Origin: Orientallactaga sibirica
Taxonomy: Eukaryota > Chordata > Mammalia > Rodentia > Dipodidae
Assembly (NCBI GenBank): GCA_036365145.1
Contig: JAEOAD010002712.1
Span: forward strand, 1,817,001 to 1,881,000
Direction of reading: 5' to 3'
DNA length: 64,000 nt
The notes under the pieces are model-generated. The model ran no database searches and had not been told where the DNA came from. It saw nothing but the letters and a program-made list of their open reading frames with translations. Of the stretch, positions 44,938-57,866 are shown piece after piece. The translations under genes and the position numbers were made by a program. Every line of letters starts with the position of its first letter. Position 1 is the first letter of the stretch.

Positions 44938-45879
44938 GGAGAATTTACACCATAGAAATCAGCAAGCCCTGCAAATGAGGCCTCTTTCCTCCAGAGAGCG
45001 GGCTGCCAAACATTCGCAGCCCACCACTGGGGAAGAAGCAGAGCAGCAGTTAAGGACCATTTGCACGGTGAGAAGAACAACGGAGTTGGGGTGAAACGTG
45101 GGATTGGGAGATGGCAAATCCCACTTTACACATGACGCATTTAAACAAACAGTGGTAGTTTCATCCTGGCTCTCCTGAGCTTCTGACCGGCACTATTTCA
45201 ATTTCCATTTACCTGCAATAGCACATCACACAGATTCCTCTGGGATGGTTCCCTTGTCCCAAAGCAAAACAAACCAACCCTGTTCATCCTACAGACCTGA
45301 ATAGTGCCATCCTCCATACAAGGTCTAACACCCAGCTCTCCCTTAGTCACTCTGAACTCTCCCCATCATCTCTCACCTTGAGAACCAGGGTCCACATCAG
45401 GCCAGCTCCACCTCCTCCTAATCTTTTATCTACATGTTCTCAGCCTTCACTATGTGTTAGGTGATCAATGTAAATCCTTTCAACACCCAACAAGATCACT
45501 GGGTCATTTCTATTCCATGCACTGGCAACAGTAAAGCTCCATGTACACTGCATCCCAGTCGGTACTAACGGCAGCCATCACTTGTGAGGACCTGGTTGAG
45601 ATGATCTTGCCAAGGTGCAGCAAGTGTAATTACTGCCGCCCTCATCACTGCCACTGCTCCCTGGAATGCTCCCACAGCCAGTTAGCAAGCAAACAAGTGC
45701 ACGTCTTTTTCATGTTCAGTCCGATGGCACACTCTCAGGAACGCTGAAGGCTTTCTCCTTTGTGCTCCGGTTTCCTGTAGCATCTATCACGCATCTCAAA
45801 CCCCTCAGCTTAGTGGCAGATGTCACTTTCATCTTCCAACCAGACATCAAGCTCTTTACAGGCATGTCCCAGGTCTCAG

Positions 45880-46328
45880 GCACTATTATGTACCCCCAAA
45901 GATGTCTCTTTCTCATCTCTAGAACCTGTGAGCAGATAATGTTGTGGAAAAAGGACTTTGTAGACAAATCTTAAGAACAGACCTTAAAGAGACCCTGGAT
46001 TACATGGGTGGGTTCCAATGAATCACAGGAACCTCTAAAAGCAGAGAACCAGTTCCTGAAAAAAGAAATGGGGCTTTTTCCTCATTGGACTTCTGAAGTC
46101 AAGATGGGTCACCAGCTGCAATACTGGAATGAAAACCTGGCCAGGGTTCCTGCTCTTGCCATGGTCTGATCCAGAAGTAATGGCTGAAGGCAGCTTTTCC
46201 ACCAGTACACAAAGGACATCGGCTTCAGAAAGTTGGACTGAGTGACCTTTCTAGAATGGATTATTCCAAGACCACCCGTACAGTGAAAGATCATGCTAGT
46301 TCTTTGTACATAAATAAATTGTGAAACC
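45880..46328 (+). repeat. LTR-like repeat ending in a polyadenylation signal and A run
   Basis: TAGAACCTGTGAGCAGATAA, AAAAGGACTTTGTAGACAAA, CCCTGGATTACATGGGTGGG and CTCTAAAAGCAGAGAACC recall a common mammalian LTR pattern. It ends with ACATAAATAAATTGTGAAAC and then about 21 A at 46330-46350, so the sequence looks like a polyadenylated 3' end. Confidence 0.5.
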
Positions 46329-46382
46329 TCAAAAAAAAAAAAAAAAAAAAAGAAAGAAAAAGAAAAAGAAAGAAAAAGAAAT
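46329..46382 (+). repeat. A-rich tract
   Basis: About 21 A, then AAAGAAAAAG-type units; the Lys- and Phe-rich open frames over it are artefacts. Confidence 0.9.
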
Positions 46383-49172
46383 GGGAAGCACAGAGGTGAT
46401 GATAAGGAGAACTAAGAGACACTCGAGTAGGAAAGGGCGGTATGGCTGCCGGCATAGAGATGTAGACACTCCACATGCAAGAAAAGCTGCAGGAGAAAGA
46501 GAACACATATGACAGAGAGAAACACAGAGACTCCACTGTGGGAGAGAGAACACGCATGACAGAGGGAAAGAGAGATTCCGCCGTGGGAGAAAGAACTGGT
46601 AGGACAGAGCAGTCTTTCACCACACAGCAGTGGTCAGAGTGGAGGAAGAGGACTGAGAAGGGGGTGCAGACACATCATTCTATAACTGCCTAAGGGAGAA
46701 GCCAGGCTGCCCTGAGTAAATAGGGATGGAGAGGAAATGGGAGGGTGATGACTGACTTAAATCTTTCAGCAGTGAAGACTCTACAGTAAACCTGTTCATG
46801 GCATCATCAGTTCAAACAGAAGTTTGGAGATCTAGCCATTCCTTACTGCCTTGTGAGCTGTCTTCACCATGATTCTTGAAGTTCCTAAGCATGGCAACAC
46901 ACTCACAGAATCTGAGTGAGTGCAAATGAAGGTACCATGGTCCTCTTTCTACACAAACTTGATGAATGGACTGCTGCTTGTGTAGAGGCATTTAGGGTTC
47001 CAGAAGTCTCATCTGTCTTTACATCAACTCACCAGAAAGCCAATCATGTTGCTTAAGACACACCTACATGAGATGTAAAACAGCATCCTGATAAAGGTAC
47101 GGAAGCTGGACAATCAGAGAAAACAACCCTTGACTGACAAAAGGGAATGGGCCTGCACAGGTCAGGGGAGAATCCTCTTTGCTAGTCTCATCTAGCCATG
47201 AAGTATGAAATGGACCCAATAAAAGGCTGAGTTAGGATGGATGAACATGGTTGGGAAGGGCCACAGTTTGTGCACTGACTCTTCTCCCACCCAGTTTGTT
47301 TGCAACTAGACAACGTTCACATTGAGGCAATAAACACAAGAACATATGTGATTTTTTTTAAATGTGCCCTTTGACTGTCAATTTCTCCCAAACAGGTGTT
47401 GTCTAAATGATTATAAATTGGCCTCTGGATACACCTCTTCAACTGAGCCGTACAGGGCTAGTGATAATATAATTAAACCTAAAAACATCAGGCTGGTGAA
47501 TGCTTTCCATCTGTTTGGCACTAATGTTTAGTTAACAATAGTCTTTAGAAGAAGCACCTTCAACTTCAGCTCTTCAAGTTATTTACAGCGCCATTCTTAA
47601 CACACCAGTACTCCTGCTAACAAGAGCTTTAGCCACTTGGAAATTATTAGCCATACGGCTGTACACAAAGAGAAATGACTGCATTTAACATCTGTATCTT
47701 TCCAAATGTACACGCTTCAACCTCGTTTAGAGTCGTTACCTAATGAACAGTGCGATGGGCTGCATTAATATCATAGTTGCATGCACAAAGATCATAAGGA
47801 GCCAAACACTGTTTCAATGCCAGCATTGGGCCAATCTGTAATGAAGCTGTCAGAAGAAAGGACAAAATAATAGCTTCTTTAACCCTCAAACAGAATTTGT
47901 TCATTTGTAGGCTAGCACACATCAATTTAAAAACTGCTCATGGGTTTGCTCACCTTTGTAAGACAAAAATCTAATTTGTACTAATTTGATACAATTGTCT
48001 TTCTAATAAAAGGCTCCTAAAACCATCTTTTATTTCATGATAAAACAAGTACTATAACTAACACTGTCATGATATAATTGCCCAGAATGGCATACCTTAG
48101 TCAAAGAACACAATTAACACACTTCTCCCTTTTATTTCAAACACTGACTTATCAGCCCGTGTTAGCATAAGGCTTGTCAGAAGCGAGGACTCAATCTCTG
48201 GCCACACTCACGTGGAAAGTGCATGCTCCTGACCAGAGGGGATGAGCAGACAACCCAGTCCTCTTTTCCCTTAAAAACAAGCCTCATGTGTGCTTCAGTC
48301 CTAACAGAACCATGAGGCTTGACCAATCTTCACTCACAGTAGTCCTAGGAAGGGCTCCCACTGACTACAAGGTTGGTTCTTTTTATTAACTAGATTGGAA
48401 AGTCTGATATACTTAATCTTTGCAAAGACAGGGAAATATAACAAAAGCATTAAATGATTGTTTTTGTAAATATGCAAAGAAATTGGAAAGAAGAGATCTA
48501 CTACACGGGTAAGTTTTCTGCCACCCACAGTGCAGACTTATCAATACCTCTCTTGGACCTTTTTAGATATTTAATTCAAATATTGACACTGGAAATCTGA
48601 AGTCTCTGGAGAACACTTCAGCTCCAATTTCTTTAAAAAAGAAATATTACCTGATTATTTTTGTGGAGAGCTTGTCTTTATTTTGATGGCAATTAATAGG
48701 ACTTTACAACAATTAACAGGATGCTTAAGAAAGCCTATGAGGCTGGTCATAGTGGACAAACAGAACCTGTCTCCTTCATGATGTTGCCATACCACTCAAG
48801 TTGGCTGGACATAATTGGAGTGAAATTTCAGTTGTGCAATGCATTCTGCTGGGAACTTGCACACAAACATCCCAGAGACGAGGGGACCGACAAAATAAAT
48901 ATGCCATGGAAAATTTACATCCCAATTTTGCAAATAAGACCCTTTTCTCATAGCTTCAGATGAATACAACTATACCTCCTACACTACCTTTTAAGAATAG
49001 GCCACATTGGACTTGACAAGAATTACTTAAATGTTTAATAATGTTATCCCCTCCAATAGAAACAGCTATGAGCTAGGGCAGTGAAACCTCACATCCCGCT
49101 CCAATACCATGTGATGATGTCAGTTTCAGTTATAAACCCACCTCATTTGGTAGTCGTACAAAACTCAAAATG

Positions 49173-49372
49173 GGGCTGAAGAGATGGCTTAGCAGTTAAG
49201 GCACTTGTCTGCAAAGCCTACGTACCCAGGTTTGATACCCCAGTACCCATGTAAGCCAGATACGTAAGGTGACCATTGCATCTGGAGTTCATTTGCAGTG
49301 GCTAGAGGCCCTAGCGTGCCCATTTTCCCCAAACCCCCCTCAATAAATAAATAAACAAAATAATTTTTAAAA
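49173..49372 (+). repeat. B2-like SINE
   Basis: GGGGCTGAAGAGATGGCTTA, GTACCCAGGTTTGATACCCC, CAATAAATAAATAAACAAA tail. Lies 40 bp from an opposite-strand copy. Confidence 0.94.
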
Positions 49373-49409
49373 ACTCAAAATGTATTCCTACTGTTAATTT
49401 TTTTTAAAG

Positions 49410-49621
49410 ATTTTATTTTTATTTATGTATTAGAGACAGCAAGAAGGAAAGAGAGAGGGGGAGAGGGAGAATGGGTGCACCAGGGGCTCTATCCACTGCA
49501 AATGAACTCCAAATGCATGAGGCCCTTGTGCATCTGGCTTATGTGAGACCCAGAGAATAGAACTGGGGTCTTTTGGCTTCACAGGCAAATGCCTTAACTC
49601 CTAAGCCATCTCTCCAGCCCC
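49410..49621 (-). repeat. B2-like SINE
   Basis: Minus-strand copy: GATTTTATTTTTATTTATGT, GAATGGGTGCACCAGGGGC, ending CTCCTAAGCCATCTCTCCAG. Confidence 0.95.
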
Positions 49622-51225
49622 CTGCTGTTAATTTTTAATGCCACGCCTTATGTTTACAAGGCATCACTTATAAAAATTCAGCTACCAGAAATACAAGGCA
49701 AGATTCTTAGGTAACCTTTTGGCACCAATCATTCTCCCTGCCTAGGTTTTTCTCTTTGGCATCACAAAGCCAGTGATGTTCTGGGTACCCCTGCCCATGA
49801 CTCTGAAAACAAAAGCTGCTGCACCTACAGTGTTCATCCATCAGAAGTTGTAGCATCAAGAGCACTGGCACGAACGGCCCCTATCAAGATGCTTGACTCA
49901 TGTTAGGCCATGAGCCAATCTGTCCTTGGTTTCATGAAAGTTCTCAGATAAGAAGCAGAATTGCAAAGAGTTACATTTGCCCTGGATAATCACAACTCTA
50001 TCTCAAGGATCTACTTTCAGTAGTAAAAGCATAAAAATCCTTTTAGGATGTAAGGGGAATCCATCCCCCAAAAAAAAAAAAAAAAAAAAACCTCTAACCC
50101 TTGGTTAATTAGTGCTAGAACTTCCATCAGACCACGTTATTATAATGTAACCAAATGGTTCAAATACAGTACTTGTGGACAGATGCACAAATACTACCTA
50201 GTTCAAAGCCCTGAGCTTGCTGAGGCAGGGGCAGCTAGCTCTTCAGGCTTCTATTGAGTCCAGAAATACCTTCAAAGGAGAGGACAGCAGACCAAATCTC
50301 CAAGACTGTATGAAGACAGTACTCAGAATCCAACCACAATTTCAAATAAACAAGCATCTGTGACTTCTAAAATATGTCCTATTTCAATCTATCTCATTAT
50401 CTCTATGGTCTCAAGCATAGTCAGGAAGGGACAAAAGAAAACGAACCAGGTTAAGGAAGCCCAAGTAACATAAAGCAAAACTAGTAAATAACCTGTTTAT
50501 TTATAAGAAACAACCCATCTTAATTTTCCTGAAGTGCCCAGGCACTTGCGCAGGTTTCAGTGTGCTAATTGTTAATTAGAAGACGGTTCAGCAGTGGAAG
50601 CTCTTTCATGTGCACTACTGACTCTTCATCAAACGGTAACTTTCCAACTTGACACCAGCCTAGCCGGTGGCAGCCTGAAGGTTTACCATCTGCTGCTACC
50701 CAAAGTCACTGTGGCCACCTTCAGAACATATGCATCAAAGCCCCAAGATAAGAGACTGAGGAAATACTGCCTAAGTCAGCATAAGGGGGATGATGAACCC
50801 AGAGGCAGGCAATGGGCAAGCTACCAGAAAATGCAGAGCATCGGGAACCAGCAGTCACCCACAGAAAGCACCCAAGGTCACCGGATTCCAGCAGCGGAAA
50901 AAGGCAAGAGAAAGAACTACTAATGGAATGTACTCAAGTCTTTCCTTTATAACAAAAATACTATGACCCCATGCAATCTTATTCAAAATAAGTTTGTGCT
51001 AAAAAACGGAAACAGAAAATTGAAGATGCTTATTCAGCCTATGAATAATAATAAAGACACAGTCTGCTCAGTCACAAAAACCGGACATTTGTTTTGGAAG
51101 GTCTCTTTTCTGGGCACTGTCATGGCTATATTCCAAACATAACCCAAGGAAAACACCCTTTGAACATAATTCACAAAATACAAACTTAAAAAATCTAATG
51201 TCTGAGTACTCAAAAGTGTCATCTA

Positions 51226-51404
51226 GCCAGAAATGATAGCACACACCTATCATCCCAACATTCAGGAGGATCAAAACTTCAAGGCCAGCCGGGTGTGGTG
51301 GCGTACGCCTCTAATCCCAGCACTGGAGAGACAGAGCTAGGAGGATCGCAGTGAGTTCAAGGCCATCCTGAGACTACATAGTGAATTCCAGGTCAGCCGG
51401 GGGT
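51226..51404 (+). repeat. B1 SINE fragment plus B1 SINE
   Basis: A short B1 piece (AATGATAGCACACACCTATC to AACTTCAAGGCCAGC, 51230-51288) is followed by a fuller B1 (CCGGGTGTGGTGGCGTACGC to GTGAATTCCAGGTCAGCC). A GGGGTGGGGTGGGGGGG run follows at 51399-51416. Confidence 0.9.
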
Positions 51405-52026
51405 GGGGTGGGGGGGAATTCAAGGCCAACCTGGGCATCATCTACTTAAAATAAGGATCACATTTAGCACAATTCTTTATATAAAATTTATATATATACA
51501 AACATTATGGTAGAGCTTAGCTTTATTCAATTCACAACACTGAATACCTGAAACCTATTCATGTTAATAGAAATTTATTGACATGAACATTTCTTGTACT
51601 TCATCTTTGTGTCTGCTGTCTGCTTTTTAAAAAACATTGATCTTTACACATAGAAAAAAAAATACAAGATTTGTTTTAGAAATTATACTGAAACATTTTT
51701 TAAAATATCAGTTTCAACATGGTAACCATGCATTTAGTTTGTGTTAATTCAAATCTTAATCAAGGCTTTTTTCAAAGTTCCCATGGGGAATCAGTAATAA
51801 ATTACTTTAATTTAAAACTAAGATATTATTAAAACATTCATGTACCTGAGGACTATCATAATAAGGCTCATTTGTACTATCCCTTATTTAAACTTAAGTA
51901 ATACAACCACAACCTGCTGAGCTTCTATGTACATTTCCCACAATACTATACTCTGTATGAATGCCCCATGTGAACTTGATTTGGACCTATGAATACTCAG
52001 GAACTTGAATAATAATCATGACAATT

Positions 52027-52286
52027 TTTTTTTTTATTTTTGGAGAGAGACAGACAGAGAGGGACAGACAGAGAGGGAGGGAGAGAGAGACAGATAGAGA
52101 TGGGCGTGCCAGCAGTCTCTCAGCTGCTGTGAACGAAATCCAGATGTGTGCACCCCCTTGTGGCCAAGTGGGGCATTGCGCCCTTGCGTCACTTTGCATC
52201 TGGCTAAACGTGAGACCTGGAGATTGGAACTGGGTTCTTAGGCTTAGCAGGCAGGCGCCTTAACCGCTAAGCCATCTCTTCAGCCC
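52027..52286 (-). repeat. B2-like SINE, long variant
   Basis: Minus-strand copy: TTTTTATTTTTGGAGAGAGA, GGGCGTGCCAGCAGTCTC, an extra GTGGGGCATTGCGCCCTTGC segment, ending CCGCTAAGCCATCTCTTCAG. The extra 50 bases mark a subfamily variant. Confidence 0.92.
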
Positions 52287-52764
52287 AATCGTGACAATTT
52301 TTTAAGGGTCATGGTTTATCATTGTGACAATGGCTAAAAATAAAGTAAATGCTACCAAAATAACTTGCCTTCTACAAAACGTTAACGATATATTATGAAT
52401 CATAATGTTACAATTTTGGACAAATGAGCATATTTTGGTACTGGTAAAATGGATCTGCAAATACAACTCACTCAGAATTCAAAGGCTAATCATTCTCCCA
52501 TTGTTTCAGTCCCCCAAAGGGCAGTAAAACATGGCTGACAGTCTTTCTTTGACAGACTAATATTGGCATGAGAAGAGATTTTTACATGTTTCTGCAGCAG
52601 AGCTTGACAACAAGGTTCTACAGTTTCTATAAATGAACAAAAGACCTAGAAGAGCTAACAGAGTCATAGAAGAGAAAGAGGTCATAGAGGGATGGCACTA
52701 CCCAACCCATGACCTGCTCTGAAGCTATGGTTATTGAGAAGGCATGCTACTACTGGCTAATACA

Positions 52765-52830
52765 GAGACAGTGGTAGAGTATTGCTGAGCATGGGCAAGA
52801 CCCTGACTTCAATCACAAAAGCAACACGGC
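52765..52830 (+). repeat. ID/tRNA-like SINE fragment
   Basis: CAGTGGTAGAGTATTGCTGA, GCATGGGCAAGACCCTGACT and TCAATCACAAAAGC resemble an ID element (GGTAGAG A box, TTCAATC B box). Confidence 0.45.
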
Positions 52831-54349
52831 GGGGGGCAGAATCAATGATGCATCAATGCAACAGAAAAGAAAGCCCATAAGGAGACTGCTACCAGTATGC
52901 ATCTGTGAACTCATCAGTGGCTACAGGGTCCCTAGTCCCTACGTGTGAGGCTGTGAGAATGCAAAAATCTCTACCTTCTTCTCAATACATGCGTGTGGAT
53001 ATGAGAATGGGGAATTTCTGTACTTTCTTCTCAATTCTGTTGTAAACTTACAACTATTCGAAAAGTCTTTAAAAATGTGTGGGGACTCTTATCTGTCTAC
53101 AAGTCACTTGGCCAAACTCCTCAATTATGGGGCAAATTACTAAATGTCATCATGCCCTAGAACAAGGCAAACTACATGTTATTCCTCAGTAAATAATCCA
53201 GCAGCAATTATTTCAGTCATAAATCTCTTCCATTTCCAGGCACCACATGTCAATGCCTGAGAGCCCTTCCTCAATGACGTCTCTCACTAGGATGGGAGGG
53301 GAGTACTCTGTGAACAATAACCCGACCACAGAAACAGCTTTGATATGTGAGAAAAGAGTTTTACTTTGTATAATTTTTCAAATCCTAGGCTATACATCTA
53401 TTACTTCATAGAAGCTGCTTCCAAAGGACATGGTGTGTCTTTGTAAGAAACCGATATAAATATAGCAAAAGGCAGAATATAAAAGACAGAGAAACTGGGT
53501 TTAAAACAGAATTGCTAAAGAGCTAGGAAAAACAACCACTTAGGAGGCTCTTCTCAGATCTTTACACCTTTGTCATTCTCATTTGATTGTGTTTTGTTTT
53601 TGTGAAGAATCTGCCCAAGGCCATAAAGAGATTATGCTAAAGAGAGGTTAAAACTCTAAAGTTCTGGGTTTATAGGCTCAAGTTCAACTCATGCCATTCA
53701 ATTCCATAGTAAATCTATTTATTCTCTTTCTCTGGTGTGAATTCTCAAGTTCACTTGAGATGGTGGTTAGTAAACTGGGATGAAAATTCAATTAAAGCTA
53801 TAGTCTACTGTGTTTAGCTTTAATCCTTCCTTACTTTGCTGAAAAAAGCCCAACACTGACCGCAGCGTGCTCCCTCGACCTCACTGTCCACCCATGGCTC
53901 TTCCTGTGCTCTGTGCTCTACAAATATGCTCGAATCAGTTTACAGTGCCTGAAAGCAGGACTGAATCCCTCCGGAGCAGCAACATGTCCACACAGTTCTT
54001 TCAGACAGTGTGTAGCCAGCGAGTAAATGTTCACTCATGATAGTAATGCACATAACATTTTCTTATCAATGTACGCCCAACTAAGCTGCCAATGTCAAAG
54101 GTAGCCTGATTCCCATTTCAAAAAAAAAAAAAGCTTTGAAAGAAAGGAAGTTTAAAAAAACTTATTTAAAATTAGTGAGATTATAGCCAATGGAGCCAAA
54201 CTCCTGGTATTGGTAAATACTTAGTATGTTAATATAACCAAGAAAATATATTTATTGTATTTAATTTAATTCAATTTAATGTATTCATGTGTTTAGTTCT
54301 CTAAACTAAACCTAAAACACATACGAAACACAAAGGCGCAACACTCACT

Positions 54350-54921
54350 GTCAATTTCTCTGACTGCAACAAAGTGAAAGGACAAAACTGATGCCATGAG
54401 AGGCTTCAATAAGACACCACTCTAGCTAGGCCAAATTTCAATTTCCTGGAGGGACAGGCAAGATTCCTGGGAAACCTGAAACAAAGGGCCATTAATCAGT
54501 GACTGCCCTGACCAGAAAAGGGCTGAGTCAGTTCCTGTAAGGTCACCAGACTTGTCCCTTTTGCCCCAACCAATCAAAGATGAACAAATATAACTGCTCC
54601 TTGATTTTAGCCAATCACGTTAGGAGATTATCTCACCTGCCTAGAATTCCCCTAGACCTAGTCATCAAATATCTTAAGACCAATCAAAGAAACACAAGTA
54701 TGGTTAATGTTCAAATTAACCAATCATGTTTAAAGACTGAAAACCGCCAAAATTCCCTTAGTTGTGCATAAAAGGAGCCTGCGAGCTCCTCCTTGGGTTG
54801 CCATTTTGTATAGATAGTTGACCCCCCACATGCAGGTTGATTCTGCAGAATAAACGCTCCTTGTTTTTACATACTATTCGACTCTGGGGTCTTTCTTCAG
54901 CAATTCTCGGACCCTAATACA
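54350..54921 (+). mobile_element. Solo LTR, ERV1/gammaretroviral type (left end uncertain)
   Basis: U3 carries repeated CCAATCA boxes (near 54570, 54612, 54681, 54719), a CATAAAAGG TATA box at 54767, and GCCATTTTGT. An AATAAA at 54849-54854 lies in R, followed by TTCGACTCTGGGGTCTTTCT and an end at CTAATACA. No primer-binding site or internal retroviral sequence follows, so it is read as a solo LTR. 54817-54848 resembles the 30-bp minisatellite unit. Confidence 0.75.
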
Positions 54922-55211
54922 AAGGACCTGCCGATAACCCACAGATGTGCCATGGGGCCATGGGAGGAGTAGGCGTGCTCGGTACAGTTGTAGTGTAGCT
55001 TCATGGATCATGTGACTTCATAAAGCACACTTACTATCTCTTCCTCAACAGGAATGCCTGGTCACATGAACAATCTGAAGGCTAGCTTGAAGAGGCACAA
55101 AACAAACAAACCAAAAAACAAAATTCAAAATTATCACAGAACACCAAACTAATGGCAACATGAATCAATCATAGAACTCTCCTTCCATGATACCACTCTA
55201 CAAGTCATTGC

Positions 55212-55599
55212 TGTTAGTTCTGACAGGCCCCAGTATGGAGTCACCAAGGACAGCAGGGTGGAGAAAGACATAAGGAAGTGGATTATCCACATCCCTCAAG
55301 AAACTGCCCAGCCATTATCCCCTCCTTGCCTGCAATGCTCCCAGGTCATGGTTTCCTGCCCCCTTATTTTATAAATCACCCCGTCTCTGTTTTTGTGTCA
55401 CACCCTGGTTATCTTAGATCTTCCCTCAGCTCTTCCTTTCCTCACCTTCCCCCAACTGAAAGCCCTATAAAGCCCACTACCCTGAGGAACTCAAGAGAAC
55501 TCTGCTCTTGTGAGCCAGCCCCGGCAACTGTTCTTTTCCCAAATAAAGCTTTCATCCTTGCCTCAGAGTGGTTTGCATGGTCGTGGTCCCAACCTTACA
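55212..55599 (+). mobile_element. 5' LTR of an ERV1 provirus
   Basis: 388 bp beginning TGTTAGTTCTGACAGGCCCC and ending CCCAACCTTACA (TG...CA). TATAAA at 55466-55471 and AATAAA at 55542-55547. A near-identical LTR lies at 61152-61550, and an inverted relative at 61748-62063. Flank ATTGC (55207-55211) pairs with ATTAC after the 3' LTR. Confidence 0.92.
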
Positions 55600-55601
55600 T
55601 C

Positions 55602-55619
55602 TGGTGCCGTGACTCGGAT
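55602..55619 (+). other. Retroviral primer-binding site, tRNA-His type
   Basis: TGGTGCCGTGACTCGGAT begins three bases after the LTR end. It is complementary to the 3' end of tRNA-His (CCA end included), the primer used by HERV-H-like ERV1 elements. Confidence 0.88.
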
Positions 55620-57866
55620 GGGAGGCATCGGTTGCCCTCTTGGGTGGCCAGACCTCCTTTCCCCTGACCAGACCACGGAGCTGCCATTTACCCTCTGATG
55701 GCTTTGGACCATCTCTGCCTGATACCAGCTTTCATATCCACCACAATTCTGCCTCTCCCTTCTCCCCTTCATCTCCTCCCTTCCTCTAAGTAAGTGTCCC
55801 TCTTGGGTTAGCCTGCTCTCGGGGTTAATCCCTCCACATAGAAGCTGTGCTGGCATACCAGACTACACCCTAACCCCTCGTCGAAACATGCACTCTTGAC
55901 ACCTCGGGTCTCGCTCTCTGGTCTGCCGTACCCTAAGGGGTGCCTTTTGGTTTGGCTGTGCCATTTTGGGACACTCTCCCCCTTCATCCTCTCCTTCCTG
56001 AGGTCTCATCCTTCACTGCCAGCCACTTTCACCATTTCATTGGGATTTTCATTTGGAGCACAGTCACCCAACTTGCCCAGTATCAGGCTAAAAAGACAAC
56101 AGTCGCGTCCCGTACAGCCTCTGCACGCGTGGGAGGTGCAGGCCCCGTTCACCCTAATGGGCCAGGGGGTCATATTGGTGTTCTGTGTAAACCCAGCTTA
56201 AGCCCTGGTTCCTTTCTCTCACCCTTGTTCTGCTCTTTCCCTGTCTCCTCAATAACTTAAACCTTGTCGTCTGATCTTTCTCTGCAACTCTGCCTGGCCA
56301 CAATCTAAGCTAGACAATGGGTCCAAATGGCCCAAATATAGTACTTTGATGTCTAAATTCTCACTGATTTAGAAAATTTATGCCACCGTACAGGCAAATG
56401 GTCCACAATTTTTCACTCTGCTTGCACTGCTTCTCTCTGCTCTATCATTCTCCCACTAACAAGGTTTGATTTTTGTCTCCAGAGTTGTAAATAGAATAGA
56501 AATTTAAAATAAACATACACAGCTTCTGAATGAATGAATGAATGTGTGAGAGGGAAATGGTTGTCTGAAATCTGTATGAAAAGTGCACTTGACATGAATG
56601 TATGTGTGTGAGTATATATGTGGTCCACAGCCCTAAGGCTATAGAATGATTTCTGTTCTGAACAGTGCTATTCCATTGTGGATGATGTTCTCCACCCTGC
56701 CCACTGTACTAGACAGCATAGCCAATTTTTACTGTTGAGTGTCCCCCAGAAGGAACACTAAAAGTAATTAAGATCATAGACAAAAATTCTCCTATTCTTA
56801 AAAAGAGTTGCAAAATGGCAAGATCAGAAAGCTGCCTTGTACCCTGAGGGAAGTCAAAACCCTCCCTGGAATTTAGAGACAAAAGAAAAAAACCCTCTTT
56901 CTTAGCTTCCCTAGCTTGCAGAGCCTGGGAACTGCAAGCACATGAAATCTCAAGATCCTGGCCCCAATAGCATATTGGGTGAATGTCAAATTGCTGTGAA
57001 TAGATGGGAACTTCTTTTCTTTTTCTTTTTCTTCTCTGTTTTTTTGATGGGAACTTCTTATAAGAATTTGCAACTGTTTTAAGTTCACCTTATCTCTCTG
57101 TGTTTCTGTGGGACTACTAACAAAGAAACAGTCTCAAAATTTATGTTTAAATTTAGATGAGCTCGATACTGAATTTGTAAGAAAATTTCTAATAATGTTC
57201 GAATCTGCTTTCATATTTTTAAGTGTGTTTCAAAAAGTTCCAAAATCAATAAATAATAAAATCTATATGTTTATTCTAGATAAATAGTATAAGTCAAGTC
57301 TGGTCTACTCTTAAAAAAATTAAATGGTCATATTAAAAGTCTTATGGTAAGGACATGAAAGCTTTTGCTGATAGTTATGAGATGAACTGACTAAAGAAGT
57401 TAAACTGGAAAGGAAACTTTAAATGTTGGAAGTGTTTGATGAAAAAGATTGTTACAGAGTAGTTAACATAGACTGTAAAGTATGTGGATGAAGGTATGAG
57501 TCCAGTATGTGGAAGAAGTTAAGAATAACCTTAAACAGAAGGTTAAAGACAAAGTACTTAATCAGATCACAGACTTCTTGAGCTATAAAACGACTATTAG
57601 CCTAGGGCTTATATCAGACTAACAAAGTATGGTCCTGGCTGGTAGCAGGTTGCTATGGTATTCAGGTTGTAAATTTAACTTTAACTCATTGATGTTAATT
57701 TGGTCATAATGGTCATGAAAGACAGAATTTAGAATACCCAACCAAGTTAGCTAGGTTCCTCTATTTGTCAACCTTTTAACTAAATCTTACGGTTAAAATT
57801 GACTCATTAATATTTAATTCTCTCCTAAGGTTATTCTATCTAAAACTCTGTCTCAAAAAAATTCTA

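Noticed and set aside
48530..48560. Candidate end of the missing upstream RPS6KC1 exon (minus strand reads ...GIDK)
   Set aside because: The next bases are TCTGC, not a GT donor, and the preceding codons do not fit the family.
50594..50923. 109-codon plus-strand open frame
   Set aside because: No recognisable domain, no splice context, no conservation evidence; plausible by chance at this length.
55278..55667. 129-codon open frame and its near-copy at 61175-61564
   Set aside because: Both lie across the paired LTRs of the provirus; their similarity comes from LTR identity, not from a gene family.
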